From: Legionella geestiana
Lineage (GTDB): Bacteria > Pseudomonadota > Gammaproteobacteria > Legionellales > Legionellaceae
Reading direction: 5' to 3'
DNA: 64,000 bases
NCBI RefSeq assembly: GCF_004571195.1
Contig: NZ_CP038271.1
Span: 62,001-126,000 of the forward strand
Part shown: positions 21,908 through 31,216 of the stretch, one piece after another
Position numbering within the stretch: the first letter of the stretch is position 1
Layout of the letters: each line of letters begins with the position of its first letter
The notes under the pieces: generated by a model
The model's input: only the letters and a program-made list of their open reading frames with translations
What the model was told of the DNA's origin: nothing
Database searches by the model: none
Program-made: the position numbers and the translations under genes

Positions 21908-23308
21908 ATGGGCGAAGGAACACGCATTGTCATCCTCGATGATGATGAGCCCCGTGCCGGCAAACTGCTGACAATTCTGGAATTTGTAGGAGAATCTGCG
22001 CAAACAATGTCGCGCAGAAAATGCCGAGACAGGATGGTACAGAAGACCGAACTTGTTGTGCTGGGTGCGCCTCCTGATGGTGCAGAAACCTTTGACCTTC
22101 TGGACGAACTCGCAGGTTTGTATCCCGAAAAGCCCATTCTTCTCATAGACTCACCCGTTGATGTACAGCAGGCAGCTGTAAAAAATGTGCTGGCGAGCCT
22201 TCGCTTTCCACTCAGTTACTCACAAATGCTTGAAGCGCTGCATAAGTGTGAAGTCGCAAGGGAAGTCCTTGGTGCCAGCGAAAGCCCTCTGAAAAAAACC
22301 CCTTTGTTTCGAAGCCTTGTTGGTAACAGTGAAGCGATTCGTCTCGTGCGGCGTCTTATTGCGCAGGTGGCTGACACAGAGGCCAGTGTCTTGATTCTCG
22401 GAGAGTCTGGTACGGGAAAAGAAGTCGTCGCGCGCAATATTCATGCGTTTTCCTATCGGGCTGGTAAACCTTTTATTCCCATTAACTGCGGTGCCATACC
22501 TGCAGAACTGCTTGAAAGCGAACTGTTTGGCCATGAGAAGGGTGCATTTACCGGGGCTATAACCGCCCGTCAGGGCCGTTTTGAGCTGGCCAACGGAGGA
22601 ACGCTTTTTCTTGATGAAATCGGTGACATGCCGCTTAACATGCAGGTTAAGCTTTTGCGTGTGCTGCAGGAGCGCTGTTTTGAGCGTGTTGGCAGCAACC
22701 GAAGCGTAGACGTTAACGTACGTGTTATTGCTGCAACACACCGTAACCTGGAAGCAGCAATAGAGGAAGGTAAGTTTCGTGAAGATTTATTTTATCGCCT
22801 GAATGTGTTTCCCATCGAAATGCCGCCGCTTCGCGAGCGTCGAGAAGATATCGTACTGCTCTTTAACGAACTGGTTTCACGCCTCGAAGGGGAAGGAAAG
22901 CCTGGCGTTCGACTCATGCAGTCTGCGCTTGCGGTACTTTGTCAGTATGACTGGCCCGGTAATGTGCGTGAACTGGCGAATCTTGTGGAGCGCCTGTCCA
23001 TCCTGCATCCAAACGGCATTGTTTCAGAAGACGATTTGCCAAGGCGTTTGCGCACGCCCTCGCTCTCACCGGCACGCAACGAGCGAGAAACACTTCTCGA
23101 AATGCCGGCACGCAGCATGTTGTTGAATGGGCAGGGGATTGATTTACGGGAACATCTCGTAAAAACTGAGCTTGCCATAATTTCTCAGGCACTCGAAGAA
23201 TCAGACTGGATAGTTGCGCACGCCGCCAGTTATTTAAACATGCGCCGCACCACACTGGTTGAAAAAATGCGAAAATATGGTATTACCCGGCCTGAAAAGC
23301 AAATTTAA
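21908..23308 (+). CDS. fleQ: Sigma-54-dependent flagellar master regulator FleQ
   Basis: The 466-residue product is an enhancer-binding activator of RpoN promoters; FleQ heads the flagellar cascade in Legionella and pseudomonads. It has a degenerate receiver-like N-terminal domain (RIVILDDDEPRAGKLL) in which the usual phospho-acceptor context is not evident. The AAA+ domain contains Walker A GESGTGKE (about residue 165), the sigma-54 contact loop GAFTGA (about 211), Walker B GGTLFLDEIGDMP and the arginine fingers in FREDLFYRLNVFPI. A Fis-type HTH ends the protein (WIVAHAASYLNMRRTTLVEKMRKYGI). FleQ in Pseudomonas also binds c-di-GMP; that is possible here. No flagellar genes are in the window. 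Confidence 0.9.
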   Translation: MGEGTRIVILDDDEPRAGKLLTILEFVGESAQTMSRRKCRDRMVQKTELVVLGAPPDGAETFDLLDELAGLYPEKPILLIDSPVDVQQAAVKNVLASLRFPLSYSQMLEALHKCEVAREVLGASESPLKKTPLFRSLVGNSEAIRLVRRLIAQVADTEASVLILGESGTGKEVVARNIHAFSYRAGKPFIPINCGAIPAELLESELFGHEKGAFTGAITARQGRFELANGGTLFLDEIGDMPLNMQVKLLRVLQERCFERVGSNRSVDVNVRVIAATHRNLEAAIEEGKFREDLFYRLNVFPIEMPPLRERREDIVLLFNELVSRLEGEGKPGVRLMQSALAVLCQYDWPGNVRELANLVERLSILHPNGIVSEDDLPRRLRTPSLSPARNERETLLEMPARSMLLNGQGIDLREHLVKTELAIISQALEESDWIVAHAASYLNMRRTTLVEKMRKYGITRPEKQI

Positions 23309-23453
23309 GAATTACGTAATGCTCGATGCCACTTACAAATTGGTTTTCCTGGCCTCCATTCTCCTGCGCGATGCGCCAATATGAACCCAGCGGCATGCAG
23401 AGCGATATTACGCTTAATACGTATTGTTCAAACATGAGTTATAAGAGGAGTAC

Positions 23454-23954
23454 ATGGTTAAAGGTACTATTGATTATACAATCCGAACTGTGAGAGTTGA
23501 TGATCTGGATCAATTATTTAACATGTTGGTGGATTTAGTAAAATATGAAGGTTCTTTTGAGCGTTTTAAACTAACAAGAGAACGTTTAGAAAGAGAATTA
23601 TTTGGCCTTAATGCCGATTGGAATTGTTTAGTGGCTGCTGATAGTCACGAAAAATTGCTGGGATTTTGTCTTTATACGTTTGCCAATATCAACAGGGCTT
23701 TTAACGTGAGCCCGATGATACAGGTTGATGATTTGTATATAAGTCCAGAATTTAGAAATGCCAAAATTGGTTTTAATTTAATGTATCAACTTGCTTTGAT
23801 AGCCCAGGATAAAAATATTGGTCGTTTAAATGTCTGGTGCATGAAAGACAATCTGCGAGGACAAAATTTTTATCAAAAAATCGGAGCAGAGAAAAGGGAT
23901 TTTATTGATGTGTATTCAGTTCAAGTGAACAATTTATTAACTGCATTTGATTAG
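23454..23954 (+). CDS. GNAT-family N-acetyltransferase
   Basis: This 166-residue protein resembles the spermidine/diamine acetyltransferase branch of GNAT enzymes. It has YTIRTVRVDDLDQLFNMLVDL at the start, FCLYTFANIN in the central strand, and IQVDDLYISPEFRNAKIGFNLM at the acetyl-CoA site, where the normal (Q/R)xxGxG/A loop appears as RNAKIG. NVWCMKDNLRGQNFYQKIGAEKRDF is the typical C-terminal part. A strong SD (AAGAGGAG) precedes the ATG at 23454. Codon and base use are clearly more AT-rich than in fleQ next door, which suggests acquisition by transfer. The acceptor substrate is unknown. Confidence 0.85.
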   Translation: MVKGTIDYTIRTVRVDDLDQLFNMLVDLVKYEGSFERFKLTRERLERELFGLNADWNCLVAADSHEKLLGFCLYTFANINRAFNVSPMIQVDDLYISPEFRNAKIGFNLMYQLALIAQDKNIGRLNVWCMKDNLRGQNFYQKIGAEKRDFIDVYSVQVNNLLTAFD

Positions 23955-24056
23955 GAGATGTCTTTGTTTCATGATGTAAACCGATTAGCGACATAACCTG
24001 GGCGGATAAGTCCAGGGATGGATGCACGTTTACATATCCGGCTTACGGCGATCGGG

Positions 24057-24087
24057 CTTGGGGAGCAATGGAGCTGCCAACCGACTT
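24057..24087 (+). repeat. Left 31-bp inverted repeat of a two-gene cassette
   Basis: These 31 bases recur as an exact reverse complement at 25123-25153. The repeat ends over the stop codon of the GFA gene. The similarity extends weakly beyond the core, with one mismatch then AGG inward, and GGC-ATC-GGC-like sequence outward. Confidence 0.85.
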
Positions 24088-24475
24088 AAGGTAACGAATT
24101 TTGTTTTACAATATGGGGTATCCACCAGTTAGGTGCACTTTCCCTGTAACTATGTTGTTCATTCGGAGTGATCTGATTGGGGTTGTTTAATGAGGCAATA
24201 GTTATACAGATATTTGAGTAGCCTTTGTTAAGGGTCGCCAGTAAACCACCGCAATTTTGACAGAAACATCGTTGGGTAACTTCAGAAGATTGATATAAAG
24301 CAGGATTATTTCCTGTCCATTCAAAATCTTCTAAAGGAAACTCAACCCAAGCAACTGTTGGTGCACCAGAAGATTTTTGGCACATAGTGCATGAGCATAA
24401 ATGCGGGTTATATGGTGCACCTTTAGCGATATAGGTAGTAGCGTTACACAAACATCCACCATCAAACTTAGTCAT
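24086..24475 (-). CDS. GFA-family (glutathione-dependent formaldehyde-activating-like) zinc protein
   Basis: The 129-residue protein has the zinc ligands of the GFA fold: GGCLCNATTY, CSCTMCQKSSGAP, and RCFCQNCGG, giving C-x-C, C-x-C-x2-C and C-x2-C patterns. Family members bind glutathione adducts or are uncharacterised. I start at the ATG at 24475, which gives the family N-terminus MTKFDGGC; upstream in-frame ATGs would extend it into the coupled gene. It overlaps the preceding gene by 8 nt, so the two are translated together. The stop codon lies inside the left 31-bp inverted repeat. The sequence is AT-rich. Confidence 0.85.
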   Translation of the reverse strand: MTKFDGGCLCNATTYIAKGAPYNPHLCSCTMCQKSSGAPTVAWVEFPLEDFEWTGNNPALYQSSEVTQRCFCQNCGGLLATLNKGYSNICITIASLNNPNQITPNEQHSYRESAPNWWIPHIVKQNSLP

Positions 24476-25040
24476 TTTTTGTCTCCAATAAGTCAGCTGC
24501 ATCAATTTTGTATTTAACTTGAACAAAGCCACCATCAAATGTATGCGTTGTAATATGATTTAATTCAACATCATGTGCCAATGCTCCAAATAATAATCGA
24601 CCAGAGCCTAACAAAACCGGAACAAGTGTTATTGTTAATTCATTAATCAGATTACCTGCAATAAAGTTCTGAATGGTAATGCCACCATCAATATAAAGAT
24701 GTTTAAACCCTTCATTTGTTAACCTCTTAACTAGCTCTGCAGGTGTTTCTGAAGATGTTGAGACACAGTTTTTTATGTGATTAGGTATTTTAATTGGTTG
24801 GCTACTCATTACCACTACTGGAAGTTCACCATATGGCCAAGGGTCAAACGATAATGCTTTCTCAAATGAATGCCTTCCCATAATAAGTCCATCTACTGTG
24901 GATATGAATGCTTTATAGCCACCATCCTCACCGGGTGGCGCAAGAGTATTTGCTTTCATCAACCAATCAATGGCACCATCCTCTCTGGCAATAAAGCCAT
25001 CAAGACTGGTGGCAATAAAAACGGAGCATTTAGCTAACAT
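24468..25040 (-). CDS. Dihydrofolate reductase-like (RibD C-terminal domain) protein
   Basis: This 190-residue protein belongs to the DHFR/RibD-C fold family, often annotated as dihydrofolate reductase family protein. Visible are CSVFIATSLDGFIAREDGAIDWL, GLIMGRHSFEKALSF, the NADPH-side HLYIDGGITIQNFI and the ending INELTITLVPVLLGSGRLLFG. It is not the folate enzyme proper; the real substrate of these single-domain relatives is mostly unknown. AAGGA precedes the ATG at 25040. It is coupled to the GFA gene and both lie between two 31-bp inverted repeats, an arrangement that suggests they moved together. Confidence 0.85.
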   Translation of the reverse strand: MLAKCSVFIATSLDGFIAREDGAIDWLMKANTLAPPGEDGGYKAFISTVDGLIMGRHSFEKALSFDPWPYGELPVVVMSSQPIKIPNHIKNCVSTSSETPAELVKRLTNEGFKHLYIDGGITIQNFIAGNLINELTITLVPVLLGSGRLLFGALAHDVELNHITTHTFDGGFVQVKYKIDAADLLETKND

Positions 25041-25122
25041 AATGTTTTATCCTTTTGGGCAATCTTGCAAGATGAGGTAAAGCGTGGTGAGTTAATACCA
25101 TTAAGAACAACAGAAAAGCCTG

Positions 25123-25153
25123 AAGTCGGTTGGCAGCTCCATTGCTCCCCAAG
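25123..25153 (-). repeat. Right 31-bp inverted repeat of the cassette
   Basis: This is the exact reverse complement of 24057-24087. It directly adjoins a copy of the dispersed GTAGGCTGGG palindromic repeat at 25154-25200. Together the arms enclose about 1.03 kb carrying two coupled genes. Confidence 0.85.
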
Positions 25154-25200
25154 GCCGGTGATAGCCGATGCCGGGCTTCGCGATGCTCAGCCCAGCCTAC
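25154..25200 (-). repeat. Single copy of the dispersed GTAGGCTGGG palindromic repeat
   Basis: Read on the minus strand, this stretch begins GTAGGCTGGGCTGAG, runs through GCGAAGCCCGGCATCGG and ends near CCGGCC. It matches the first third of the units in the 5779-6335 array, including the GGGCT...AGCCC hairpin. Confidence 0.85.
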
Positions 25201-25288
25201 CAAAAGCCATTAAATACAATGCTTTATTCAGAAAAAGACAGCCTCCTTAAGTTTTTTGACTCAAGGCAGTTGCTGTGATGCTCAAAGC

Positions 25289-25543
25289 TTAAACTTCAGC
25301 GCCTTCATCCTTGTCGGCTTTTTTCCTGGTCGAAGTTTTTTTAACCGGTTTTTCCGTACTGACGTCTTCGTGAATTTCAGTGGTTTTTTCTTCCGCGGCA
25401 CCTGACGCTTTCGCTTCTTCGGCACGTTTTTGCTTATAATCGTCCACGATTTCACAAACACTCTTCTTGACATCGCCAAAGAGTTTCATGGTCATTGATG
25501 TCAATTCCTGGAAATCTGGCAATTTGGATTTTAAGTCACTCAT
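25289..25543 (-). CDS. Small charged protein of unknown function
   Basis: The 84-residue protein starts MSDLKSKLPDFQELTSMTMKLFGDVKKSV and ends in an alternating Glu/Lys/Thr-rich tail (KPVKKTSTRKKADKDEG). The N-terminal half looks amphipathic and helical, reminiscent of small phasin-like or membrane-associated helper proteins, but I cannot place it. GGAGGGC sits directly upstream of the ATG at 25543, which decides the start over an ATG 24 nt earlier. It lies just upstream of the cassette and downstream of sohB on the same strand; both could share a transcript. Confidence 0.65.
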   Translation of the reverse strand: MSDLKSKLPDFQELTSMTMKLFGDVKKSVCEIVDDYKQKRAEEAKASGAAEEKTTEIHEDVSTEKPVKKTSTRKKADKDEGAEV

Positions 25544-25588
25544 GGCGCCCTCCGGTTGCGCGTTCACTCCTGATTATAGGCACAAATT

Positions 25589-26530
25589 TTAAAAATTGCC
25601 TGGAAAGTGCAATACCTGCATCGCGGGGCGTAACAGGCGTGTGAGCAGAGGCTGTCTGATTTCGCGGCATATGCTGAAACCATTCGCAGTTTTGAGTTTT
25701 TCTAAAAGCCAGTCGTCACTGGTTTGCAGGGCATCCACAAGGCCGAGTGCCATTGCGTCACTCGCGAGCCAGTGCTCGCCGGTTGCGACTTCCTTAATGT
25801 TGACGCTGCCCCGCATCGACAGGACGTAATCTCTAAAGGCATGGTGAATTTTTTCCAAATCGTCCTGGAATTTTTTACGCCCCTTTTCCGTGTTTTCGCC
25901 AAAGACCGTTAAGGTGCGTTTATATTCGCCGGCAGTGATGAGCTCGACATCAATATTGCGCTCTTTCAGCCAGCGGTGAAAATTAGGAAGCTGCGCTACT
26001 ACACCGATGGAACCCACAATTGCAAACGGAGCGGCGATAACCTTGTTAGCAACCGCTGCCATCAGATAGCCGCCACTTGCCGCAACCCGGTCAATGCAGA
26101 CAGTCAGCGGAATATTACGCTCGCGAAGGCGCGCGAGCTGTGAGGCCGCAAGCCCGTAGCCACTCACCATGCCGCCAGGGCTTTCCAGACGCACCATCAC
26201 TTCATCCTTTGGGCCTGCAACGGCAAGAACCGCGCTGATTTCTTCGCGCAGCGCCTCCACTTGAGAAGCTTTAATGTCGCCCTTAAAGTCAATGACAAAT
26301 ACCGCCGGGCGCGTTTCAGATTTATCACGTTTAATGCGCAGCTTTTTACCATGAACCGTTTTGTAAAGGCGTTTTCTAAGCGCGTCAAAGCTGTCATTAA
26401 GCGGACGAATATCAAGTGTTTGCGTTGATTTTCTGCTTAAGGCAGCAATTCCTGCAAAAAGCAGCAGAAGGGCGATGACAAGGGTAAATGCCTTTAAGAA
26501 AAAAAGACCGTATTGAGCGAGAAAATCCAT
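25589..26530 (-). CDS. sohB: SohB-like S49 family inner-membrane protease
   Basis: The 313-residue protein is a membrane-anchored serine protease of the signal peptide peptidase/SohB family. An N-terminal helix (residues ~8-30) anchors it. The catalytic dyad is Ser152 in DRVAASGGYLMA and Lys204 in GEYKRTLT; ESPGGMVSGYG forms the oxyanion loop. E. coli SohB is 349 residues, so this is slightly short but complete. AGGA lies 7 nt before the ATG. The gene is divergent from the ccm operon. Confidence 0.92.
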   Translation of the reverse strand: MDFLAQYGLFFLKAFTLVIALLLLFAGIAALSRKSTQTLDIRPLNDSFDALRKRLYKTVHGKKLRIKRDKSETRPAVFVIDFKGDIKASQVEALREEISAVLAVAGPKDEVMVRLESPGGMVSGYGLAASQLARLRERNIPLTVCIDRVAASGGYLMAAVANKVIAAPFAIVGSIGVVAQLPNFHRWLKERNIDVELITAGEYKRTLTVFGENTEKGRKKFQDDLEKIHHAFRDYVLSMRGSVNIKEVATGEHWLASDAMALGLVDALQTSDDWLLEKLKTANGFSICREIRQPLLTRLLRPAMQVLHFPGNF

Positions 26531-26649
26531 GGTTGAATCCTTTAGATAAGAGCCTCAATTATCTGCTGCAATGGTCGCTGTCGCAAGGGGTTAACTTGTA
26601 AAACACGGCTGAAGGCGTTACCCTTCGTGTCATCACTGGAGAGCAATGT

Positions 26650-27246
26650 ATGTTGGAAGCAGGTCCCCTGAGCTTTGGGTATGCACACACGCCTCTGCTT
26701 CGGGGCGTCAGCCTCGCGTTAAAGCCCGGGGACATTCTGCATCTTCGCGCAGGTAACGGTCGGGGCAAGACGACACTCCTGCGTATCCTTGCAGGTCTTT
26801 TAGCGCCAGATTCAGGCAGCGTGCGTTTTGATGGGCGTGATATCCAAAAGAATCTCGCGGCACATTTTGCGCGCCTTTGTTTTATCGGACACCGAAATGC
26901 CGTTCATCCCGCGCTGACCCCGCGTGAGCACTGCCGTTTTTTACTGCGACAGTCGTTTAGCGGGTGCAGCATTGAAACGGCGCTGACAGAAACCGGTCTT
27001 ATGAATGTCGCGGACATGCCGGCGGGGCTGTTGTCAGAAGGGCAGCAGCGGCGTCTTGCGCTCACTGCACTCCTGTTGTCAAACGCCACGCTGTGGCTGC
27101 TCGATGAACCCTTGAATGCACTTGATGCGGAAGGCATTGAGCACTTTGCCGAACACCTTAAAGTCCACCAGGAGAGGGGGGGGATGGTGGTGCTGACTTC
27201 GCACCAGCCGCTGCCATTAGTGCCTTTCAGGGAGTATCTGCTGTGA
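26650..27246 (+). CDS. ccmA: Cytochrome c maturation ABC exporter ATPase CcmA
   Basis: CcmA is the ATPase of the CcmABCD complex that releases haem-loaded CcmE from CcmC. The 198-residue protein shows Walker A GNGRGKTT, the signature LLSEGQQRRLAL, Walker B TLWLLDEPLNALD and the switch histidine region VVLTSHQPLP. GGAG precedes the ATG at 26650. It opens a run of nine ccm genes joined by overlaps, and its stop overlaps the GTG start of ccmB. Confidence 0.95.
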   Translation: MLEAGPLSFGYAHTPLLRGVSLALKPGDILHLRAGNGRGKTTLLRILAGLLAPDSGSVRFDGRDIQKNLAAHFARLCFIGHRNAVHPALTPREHCRFLLRQSFSGCSIETALTETGLMNVADMPAGLLSEGQQRRLALTALLLSNATLWLLDEPLNALDAEGIEHFAEHLKVHQERGGMVVLTSHQPLPLVPFREYLL

Positions 27247-27914
27247 TATCACTCTTCTGGCGTCAGTGTATGCGTGACCTGCTGCTGGTATGGCGCGAAT
27301 TTCGACATCTCTTAAACGCAAGTCTCTTCTTCATAATGGTGCCAGTGTTTTTTGCGCTGACACTGCCGGCAGACAGCGCTCACATACGGACAACAGCACC
27401 TGGACTTTTCTGGATAGCAACGCTCTTTGCCTTTATGCTGCAGTCTGAGCGCCTTTTTGTGGAAGATTTTGAAGACGGGCATCTTGAGCAGTGGATTTTA
27501 AGCGGCTATCCACTCTACCTTCTGGCTGGAGCGCGCCTGCTCGTGCACTGGCTCTCCACGCTTCTCCCGTTACTTCTGTTAACGCCGCTTATAGGCGTGT
27601 TTTTTGGGTTTAACAGGTTTGAAACGCTTGTCCTTGCGGCATCCCTTGTGTGTGCAACACCCGCTCTTGCGCTTTTATGCGCACTCACCGCGGCCTTCAG
27701 CCTTGGCGTTCGCCAGCGGGGCATGCTGATGGCGCTTGTTGTACTGCCACTTGCCGTTCCTGTCATGATTTTTGGAAGCGGAGCCGTCAGTGCGGCAATT
27801 GCAGGACAAGCCGTGAGTGGACTGCTCGCATTGCTGCTTGCAGCCTCGCTTTTGGCCATCATACTGCTGCCGTTTGCCATTGCAGGTGCATTACGTGTTC
27901 GCGTTGCCGGCTGA
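27243..27914 (+). CDS. ccmB: Cytochrome c maturation ABC exporter membrane subunit CcmB
   Basis: This 223-residue inner-membrane subunit pairs with CcmA. It has six hydrophobic segments and the family blocks LFWRQCMRDLLLVWRE, APGLFWIATLFAFMLQSERLF and EDGHLEQWILSGYPL. It starts with GTG at 27243, overlapping the ccmA stop by 4 nt, with GGGAG at 9 nt spacing. The length is normal. Confidence 0.95.
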   Translation: MISLFWRQCMRDLLLVWREFRHLLNASLFFIMVPVFFALTLPADSAHIRTTAPGLFWIATLFAFMLQSERLFVEDFEDGHLEQWILSGYPLYLLAGARLLVHWLSTLLPLLLLTPLIGVFFGFNRFETLVLAASLVCATPALALLCALTAAFSLGVRQRGMLMALVVLPLAVPVMIFGSGAVSAAIAGQAVSGLLALLLAASLLAIILLPFAIAGALRVRVAG

Positions 27915-27957
27915 TGCGTGGTAGAATCAGGGCATTTTTCTGACTGATTCGTTGCCC

Positions 27958-28701
27958 ATGTGGTTTTATTTATATCAACTGGCTTCACCAAAGTCTTTCT
28001 ACCGTCTGACAGGACGTCTGCTTTTTCCTCTCGGAACAGTGGCTTTTTGTCTGTTACTGACTGGAATTTTCTGGGGGCTGTTCCTTGCTCCGCCGGATTA
28101 TCAGCAGGGTGATGCGTTTCGAATTATCTATATCCATGTGCCGAGCGCTTTTATGTCCATGGGAATTTACACGTGGATGGCTTTTCTCAGCGTACTGCTG
28201 CTGGTCTGGCGCATTAAAATAGCCGGTCTTTTGATTCGTTTCTGCGCACAGACCGGTTTTTGGATGGCGCTGCTGGCGCTCGTGACCGGCAGCATTTGGG
28301 GGAAGCCAATGTGGGGTACATGGTGGGTGTGGGATGCACGCCTGACCTCAGAACTGGTACTGCTGCTTCTTTATGCCGCTATTCTTGCTACAGGAAGTGC
28401 CTGTCGCAATCCACGGGATGGTGATCGCCTCATGGCTATACTCGTGCTGGCCGGACTTGTTGATTTACCGATTATTCATTATTCCGTTTATTGGTGGAAC
28501 AGCCTGCACCAGGGCGCGACCCTCAGTGTCTTTACCAAACCCAAAATAGATGCGCCAATGCTCTATCCGCTGCTGATTAGCCTTGCAGGTTTTAGCCTGT
28601 TCTCGCTGTGGCACATTGTTTACCGTGGCCGTATGGAACTCATATGGCGCGAACGTGAGATGGACTGGGTACAAAAACTGTTCAGGAAGGGTTGCGCATG
28701 A
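27958..28701 (+). CDS. ccmC: Haem handling protein CcmC
   Basis: CcmC presents haem to CcmE in the inner membrane. The 247-residue protein has six helices and the tryptophan-rich WWD signature (WGTWWVWDARLTSELVLLLLY). Candidate axial histidines lie in IIYIHVPSAFM and PIIHYSVYWWNSLHQG. I start at the ATG at 27958; an in-frame TTG two codons earlier is less likely. It begins 43 nt after ccmB, the largest gap inside the operon, and its stop overlaps ccmD. Confidence 0.95.
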   Translation: MWFYLYQLASPKSFYRLTGRLLFPLGTVAFCLLLTGIFWGLFLAPPDYQQGDAFRIIYIHVPSAFMSMGIYTWMAFLSVLLLVWRIKIAGLLIRFCAQTGFWMALLALVTGSIWGKPMWGTWWVWDARLTSELVLLLLYAAILATGSACRNPRDGDRLMAILVLAGLVDLPIIHYSVYWWNSLHQGATLSVFTKPKIDAPMLYPLLISLAGFSLFSLWHIVYRGRMELIWREREMDWVQKLFRKGCA

Positions 28702-28859
28702 TAAGCCATATTGCGACAAAACTTGCCATGGGTGGCTATGGTGCGTTTGTATGGCCGGCATTTGGGCTGGCGGCGCTGGTTGTCACAGGCCTGACGCTGA
28801 CCGCGACCACTCATGCGCGCCTGATGCGAAAGCGTCTTGCAGACTGGCACAGGGGTTGA
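28698..28859 (+). CDS. ccmD: Small membrane protein CcmD
   Basis: The 53-residue product begins MISHIATKLAMGGYGAFVWP, contains one membrane helix (FGLAALVVTGLTLTA) and ends in a basic tail (RLMRKRLADWHRG). This MGGYGAFVWPAFG pattern is characteristic of CcmD, which helps release holo-CcmE from CcmABC. The ATG overlaps the ccmC stop by 4 nt and ccmE begins 3 nt later. It is easily missed because of its length. Confidence 0.9.
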   Translation: MISHIATKLAMGGYGAFVWPAFGLAALVVTGLTLTATTHARLMRKRLADWHRG

Positions 28860-28862
28860 TGC

Positions 28863-29294
28863 ATGAAGCCCGTACGTTCACGAAAACTTTGGATGATACT
28901 GATACTGGTTGTGCTGCTCTCAGCAGTGGTTGGTCTGGTCCTTTATGCACTCCGTCAGAACATTAATCTTTTTTATACGCCCGAGCAGGTTGCACGCCAT
29001 GAACTGCCGCTTAATCAAAAAGTACGCCTTGGCGGCATGGTGGTGAAGGGGTCTGTGGAACGTACGCCAGGCACGCTCATGGTGCGATTTACCCTGACAG
29101 ATGGCGTTTATAAGGTGCGTGTGGCGTATGAGGGGATTCTCCCTGACCTGTTTCGCGAAGGACAGGGAATTGTAGCCCAGGGCATGCTCGAAGCCGATGG
29201 CCTTTTTAAAGCGACAGAAGTGCTTGCCAAGCACGATGCGAACTATATGCCGCCTGAGGTGCGCGCCTCGCTGAAAAAGAGGGGAAATGCATGA
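28863..29294 (+). CDS. ccmE: Periplasmic haem chaperone CcmE
   Basis: CcmE binds haem covalently and hands it to the CcmF/H ligase. The 143-residue protein has an N-terminal anchor ([20 protein letters not shown]), an OB-fold body ([19 protein letters not shown]), and the haem-binding His124 in [13 protein letters not shown], with Tyr128 as the axial ligand position. The stop overlaps the ccmF start by 4 nt. Confidence 0.96.
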   Translation: MKPVRSRKLWMILILVVLLSAVVGLVLYALRQNINLFYTPEQVARHELPLNQKVRLGGMVVKGSVERTPGTLMVRFTLTDGVYKVRVAYEGILPDLFREGQGIVAQGMLEADGLFKATEVLAKHDANYMPPEVRASLKKRGNA

Positions 29295-31216
29295 TTGCTG
29301 AATTCGGTGTTTTAGCCATGCTTCTGGCACTTTTTTTTGCGCTGATGGGAATAATCGTACCTTTGATGGGAGAGCGTCTTCAGCATGACGGCATGTTACA
29401 AAGCAGTACGCGCTTCAGCTTTTTACAGGCAGGCAGTATCGCGCTCGCGCTGATGTTGCTTGCCGTTGCATTTTTACAGGACGATTTCAGCGTGCTGTAT
29501 GTTGTGTCGCACTCGAGTAAAACACTGCCCTGGTTTTACAAGGCCTGTGCCGTTTGGGGCGGGCATGAAGGCTCGATGCTGCTCTGGGCCGGTATTCTCG
29601 CCTTCTGGATGCTGATGGTGGCTTTTAGCACAAAGTCGCTTCCATCCTCCATACGCCGGCGGGTGTTAATTGTTCTGAGTGCGCTGACCGCCGGTTTTTT
29701 ACTTTTTTTGTTGCTGACTTCAAATCCGTTTGCGCGTGATTTTTCGATGGTTTCAAGCGCTGGGCGCGATCTTAATCCGTTGCTGCAGGATGTGGGCTTT
29801 TTGTTTCATCCCCCTATGCTGTATATGGGATATGTCGGATTTTCCGTTCCCTTTGCCTTTGCCATTGCGGCCCTCTGGGAGGGGGAAGTGCGAGCGGAGT
29901 GGTTTCGCTGGACACGTCCGTGGATACTGGCCTCATGGTGCTTTCTGACAGCGGGCATTACGCTTGGCAGCTGGTGGGCCTATCGTGAGCTTGGGTGGGG
30001 CGGCTGGTGGTTTTGGGATCCGGTGGAAAATGCCTCATTCATGCCGTGGCTTGTCGGAACCGCGCTGATGCATTCTGCCATGGTCAGTGAAAAGCGGGGA
30101 GAGTTTCGTGCATGGACCATGCTGCTCGCCATCGTTGCCTTCTGTCTGAGCCTTGTTGGAACATTTCTGGTGCGCTCAGGGGTACTCACCTCTGTACACG
30201 CGTTTGCAGGTGACCCGGCGCGCGGGATTTATATTCTGCTCTTTTTGACAGTGGTGGCCGGTGGCTCGCTGTTACTTTTTGCCCTTCGTGGACATCTTTT
30301 GAAGTCTACCGTTAACGCCAGTCCGCTGTCCCGCGAAAGTGCGTTGATGATTAACAATGTCATCATGAGTGCCTGCATGCTGACGGTGCTGATGGGCACG
30401 CTCTACCCGCTGCTCGTGGACGCTTTGAATCTTGGCAAACTCTCGGTGGGTGCTCCGTACTTTAATACGGTATTTGTGCCACTCATGATGCCGGCACTCC
30501 TTGCCATGGGGGTTGGAATTCATCTGCGCTGGGGCAGTGATACCAGAGCGCAGTTAATTAAACGGATTCGTTCTCCGTTACTGCTGACGCTACTTCTGAC
30601 GCCGTTTCTGCTGACTTTTTCGGGGTTTAGTGATTACCCCTCGGCACTCCTCGGTGCCGGACTGGCGCTCTGGGTGATTTTTACCACCATAAAAGCACTC
30701 CTGATGCGTCGCCAGAGCCTTGGTAACTGGCGCATTGGCGCGGGCTTTACCGGCATGGCACTCGCGCATATGGGGGTTGCAGTATGTGCGCTTGGAATCA
30801 CTGTTTCACAGACCTTTGGTCTTGAACGTGATGTGCGCATGAAGCCTGGTGACAGCGAAACTGTTGCTGGATTTACCGTACGCTTTATTGGCGAATCCGT
30901 ATTAAAAGGCGCGAACTATCACGGCACGCGAGCCATATTCTCTGTTGAAAAGGGGAGGCATGCGCGTGTTATTTATCCTGAAAAACGCATTTATGATGTC
31001 GGTGAGACCCCGATGACCGATGCGGCAATTGATGTGACGCCGTTTCGAGATGTGTATATTGCACTGGGTGAGCCATTGCCGGATGACGCCTGGGCGGTTC
31101 GGCTGTATTGGAAGCCGCTGGTGCGCTGGATTTGGGGCGGAGGGTTTTTGATGCTTGCCGGAGGACTGGTGGCGTTGACCGACAGGAGGCTTTATACCCG
31201 GAGGGCTGTCGCATGA
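29291..31216 (+). CDS. ccmF: Cytochrome c haem lyase subunit CcmF
   Basis: The 641-residue inner-membrane protein is the haem ligase core that attaches haem to apocytochrome c. It has many helices, the WWD domain ([20 protein letters not shown]), and conserved [15 protein letters not shown] and [12 protein letters not shown] with ligand histidines. Its C-terminal periplasmic domain includes [19 protein letters not shown]. The length matches E. coli CcmF (647). It overlaps ccmE and ccmG by 4 nt each. Confidence 0.96.
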   Translation: MIAEFGVLAMLLALFFALMGIIVPLMGERLQHDGMLQSSTRFSFLQAGSIALALMLLAVAFLQDDFSVLYVVSHSSKTLPWFYKACAVWGGHEGSMLLWAGILAFWMLMVAFSTKSLPSSIRRRVLIVLSALTAGFLLFLLLTSNPFARDFSMVSSAGRDLNPLLQDVGFLFHPPMLYMGYVGFSVPFAFAIAALWEGEVRAEWFRWTRPWILASWCFLTAGITLGSWWAYRELGWGGWWFWDPVENASFMPWLVGTALMHSAMVSEKRGEFRAWTMLLAIVAFCLSLVGTFLVRSGVLTSVHAFAGDPARGIYILLFLTVVAGGSLLLFALRGHLLKSTVNASPLSRESALMINNVIMSACMLTVLMGTLYPLLVDALNLGKLSVGAPYFNTVFVPLMMPALLAMGVGIHLRWGSDTRAQLIKRIRSPLLLTLLLTPFLLTFSGFSDYPSALLGAGLALWVIFTTIKALLMRRQSLGNWRIGAGFTGMALAHMGVAVCALGITVSQTFGLERDVRMKPGDSETVAGFTVRFIGESVLKGANYHGTRAIFSVEKGRHARVIYPEKRIYDVGETPMTDAAIDVTPFRDVYIALGEPLPDDAWAVRLYWKPLVRWIWGGGFLMLAGGLVALTDRRLYTRRAVA

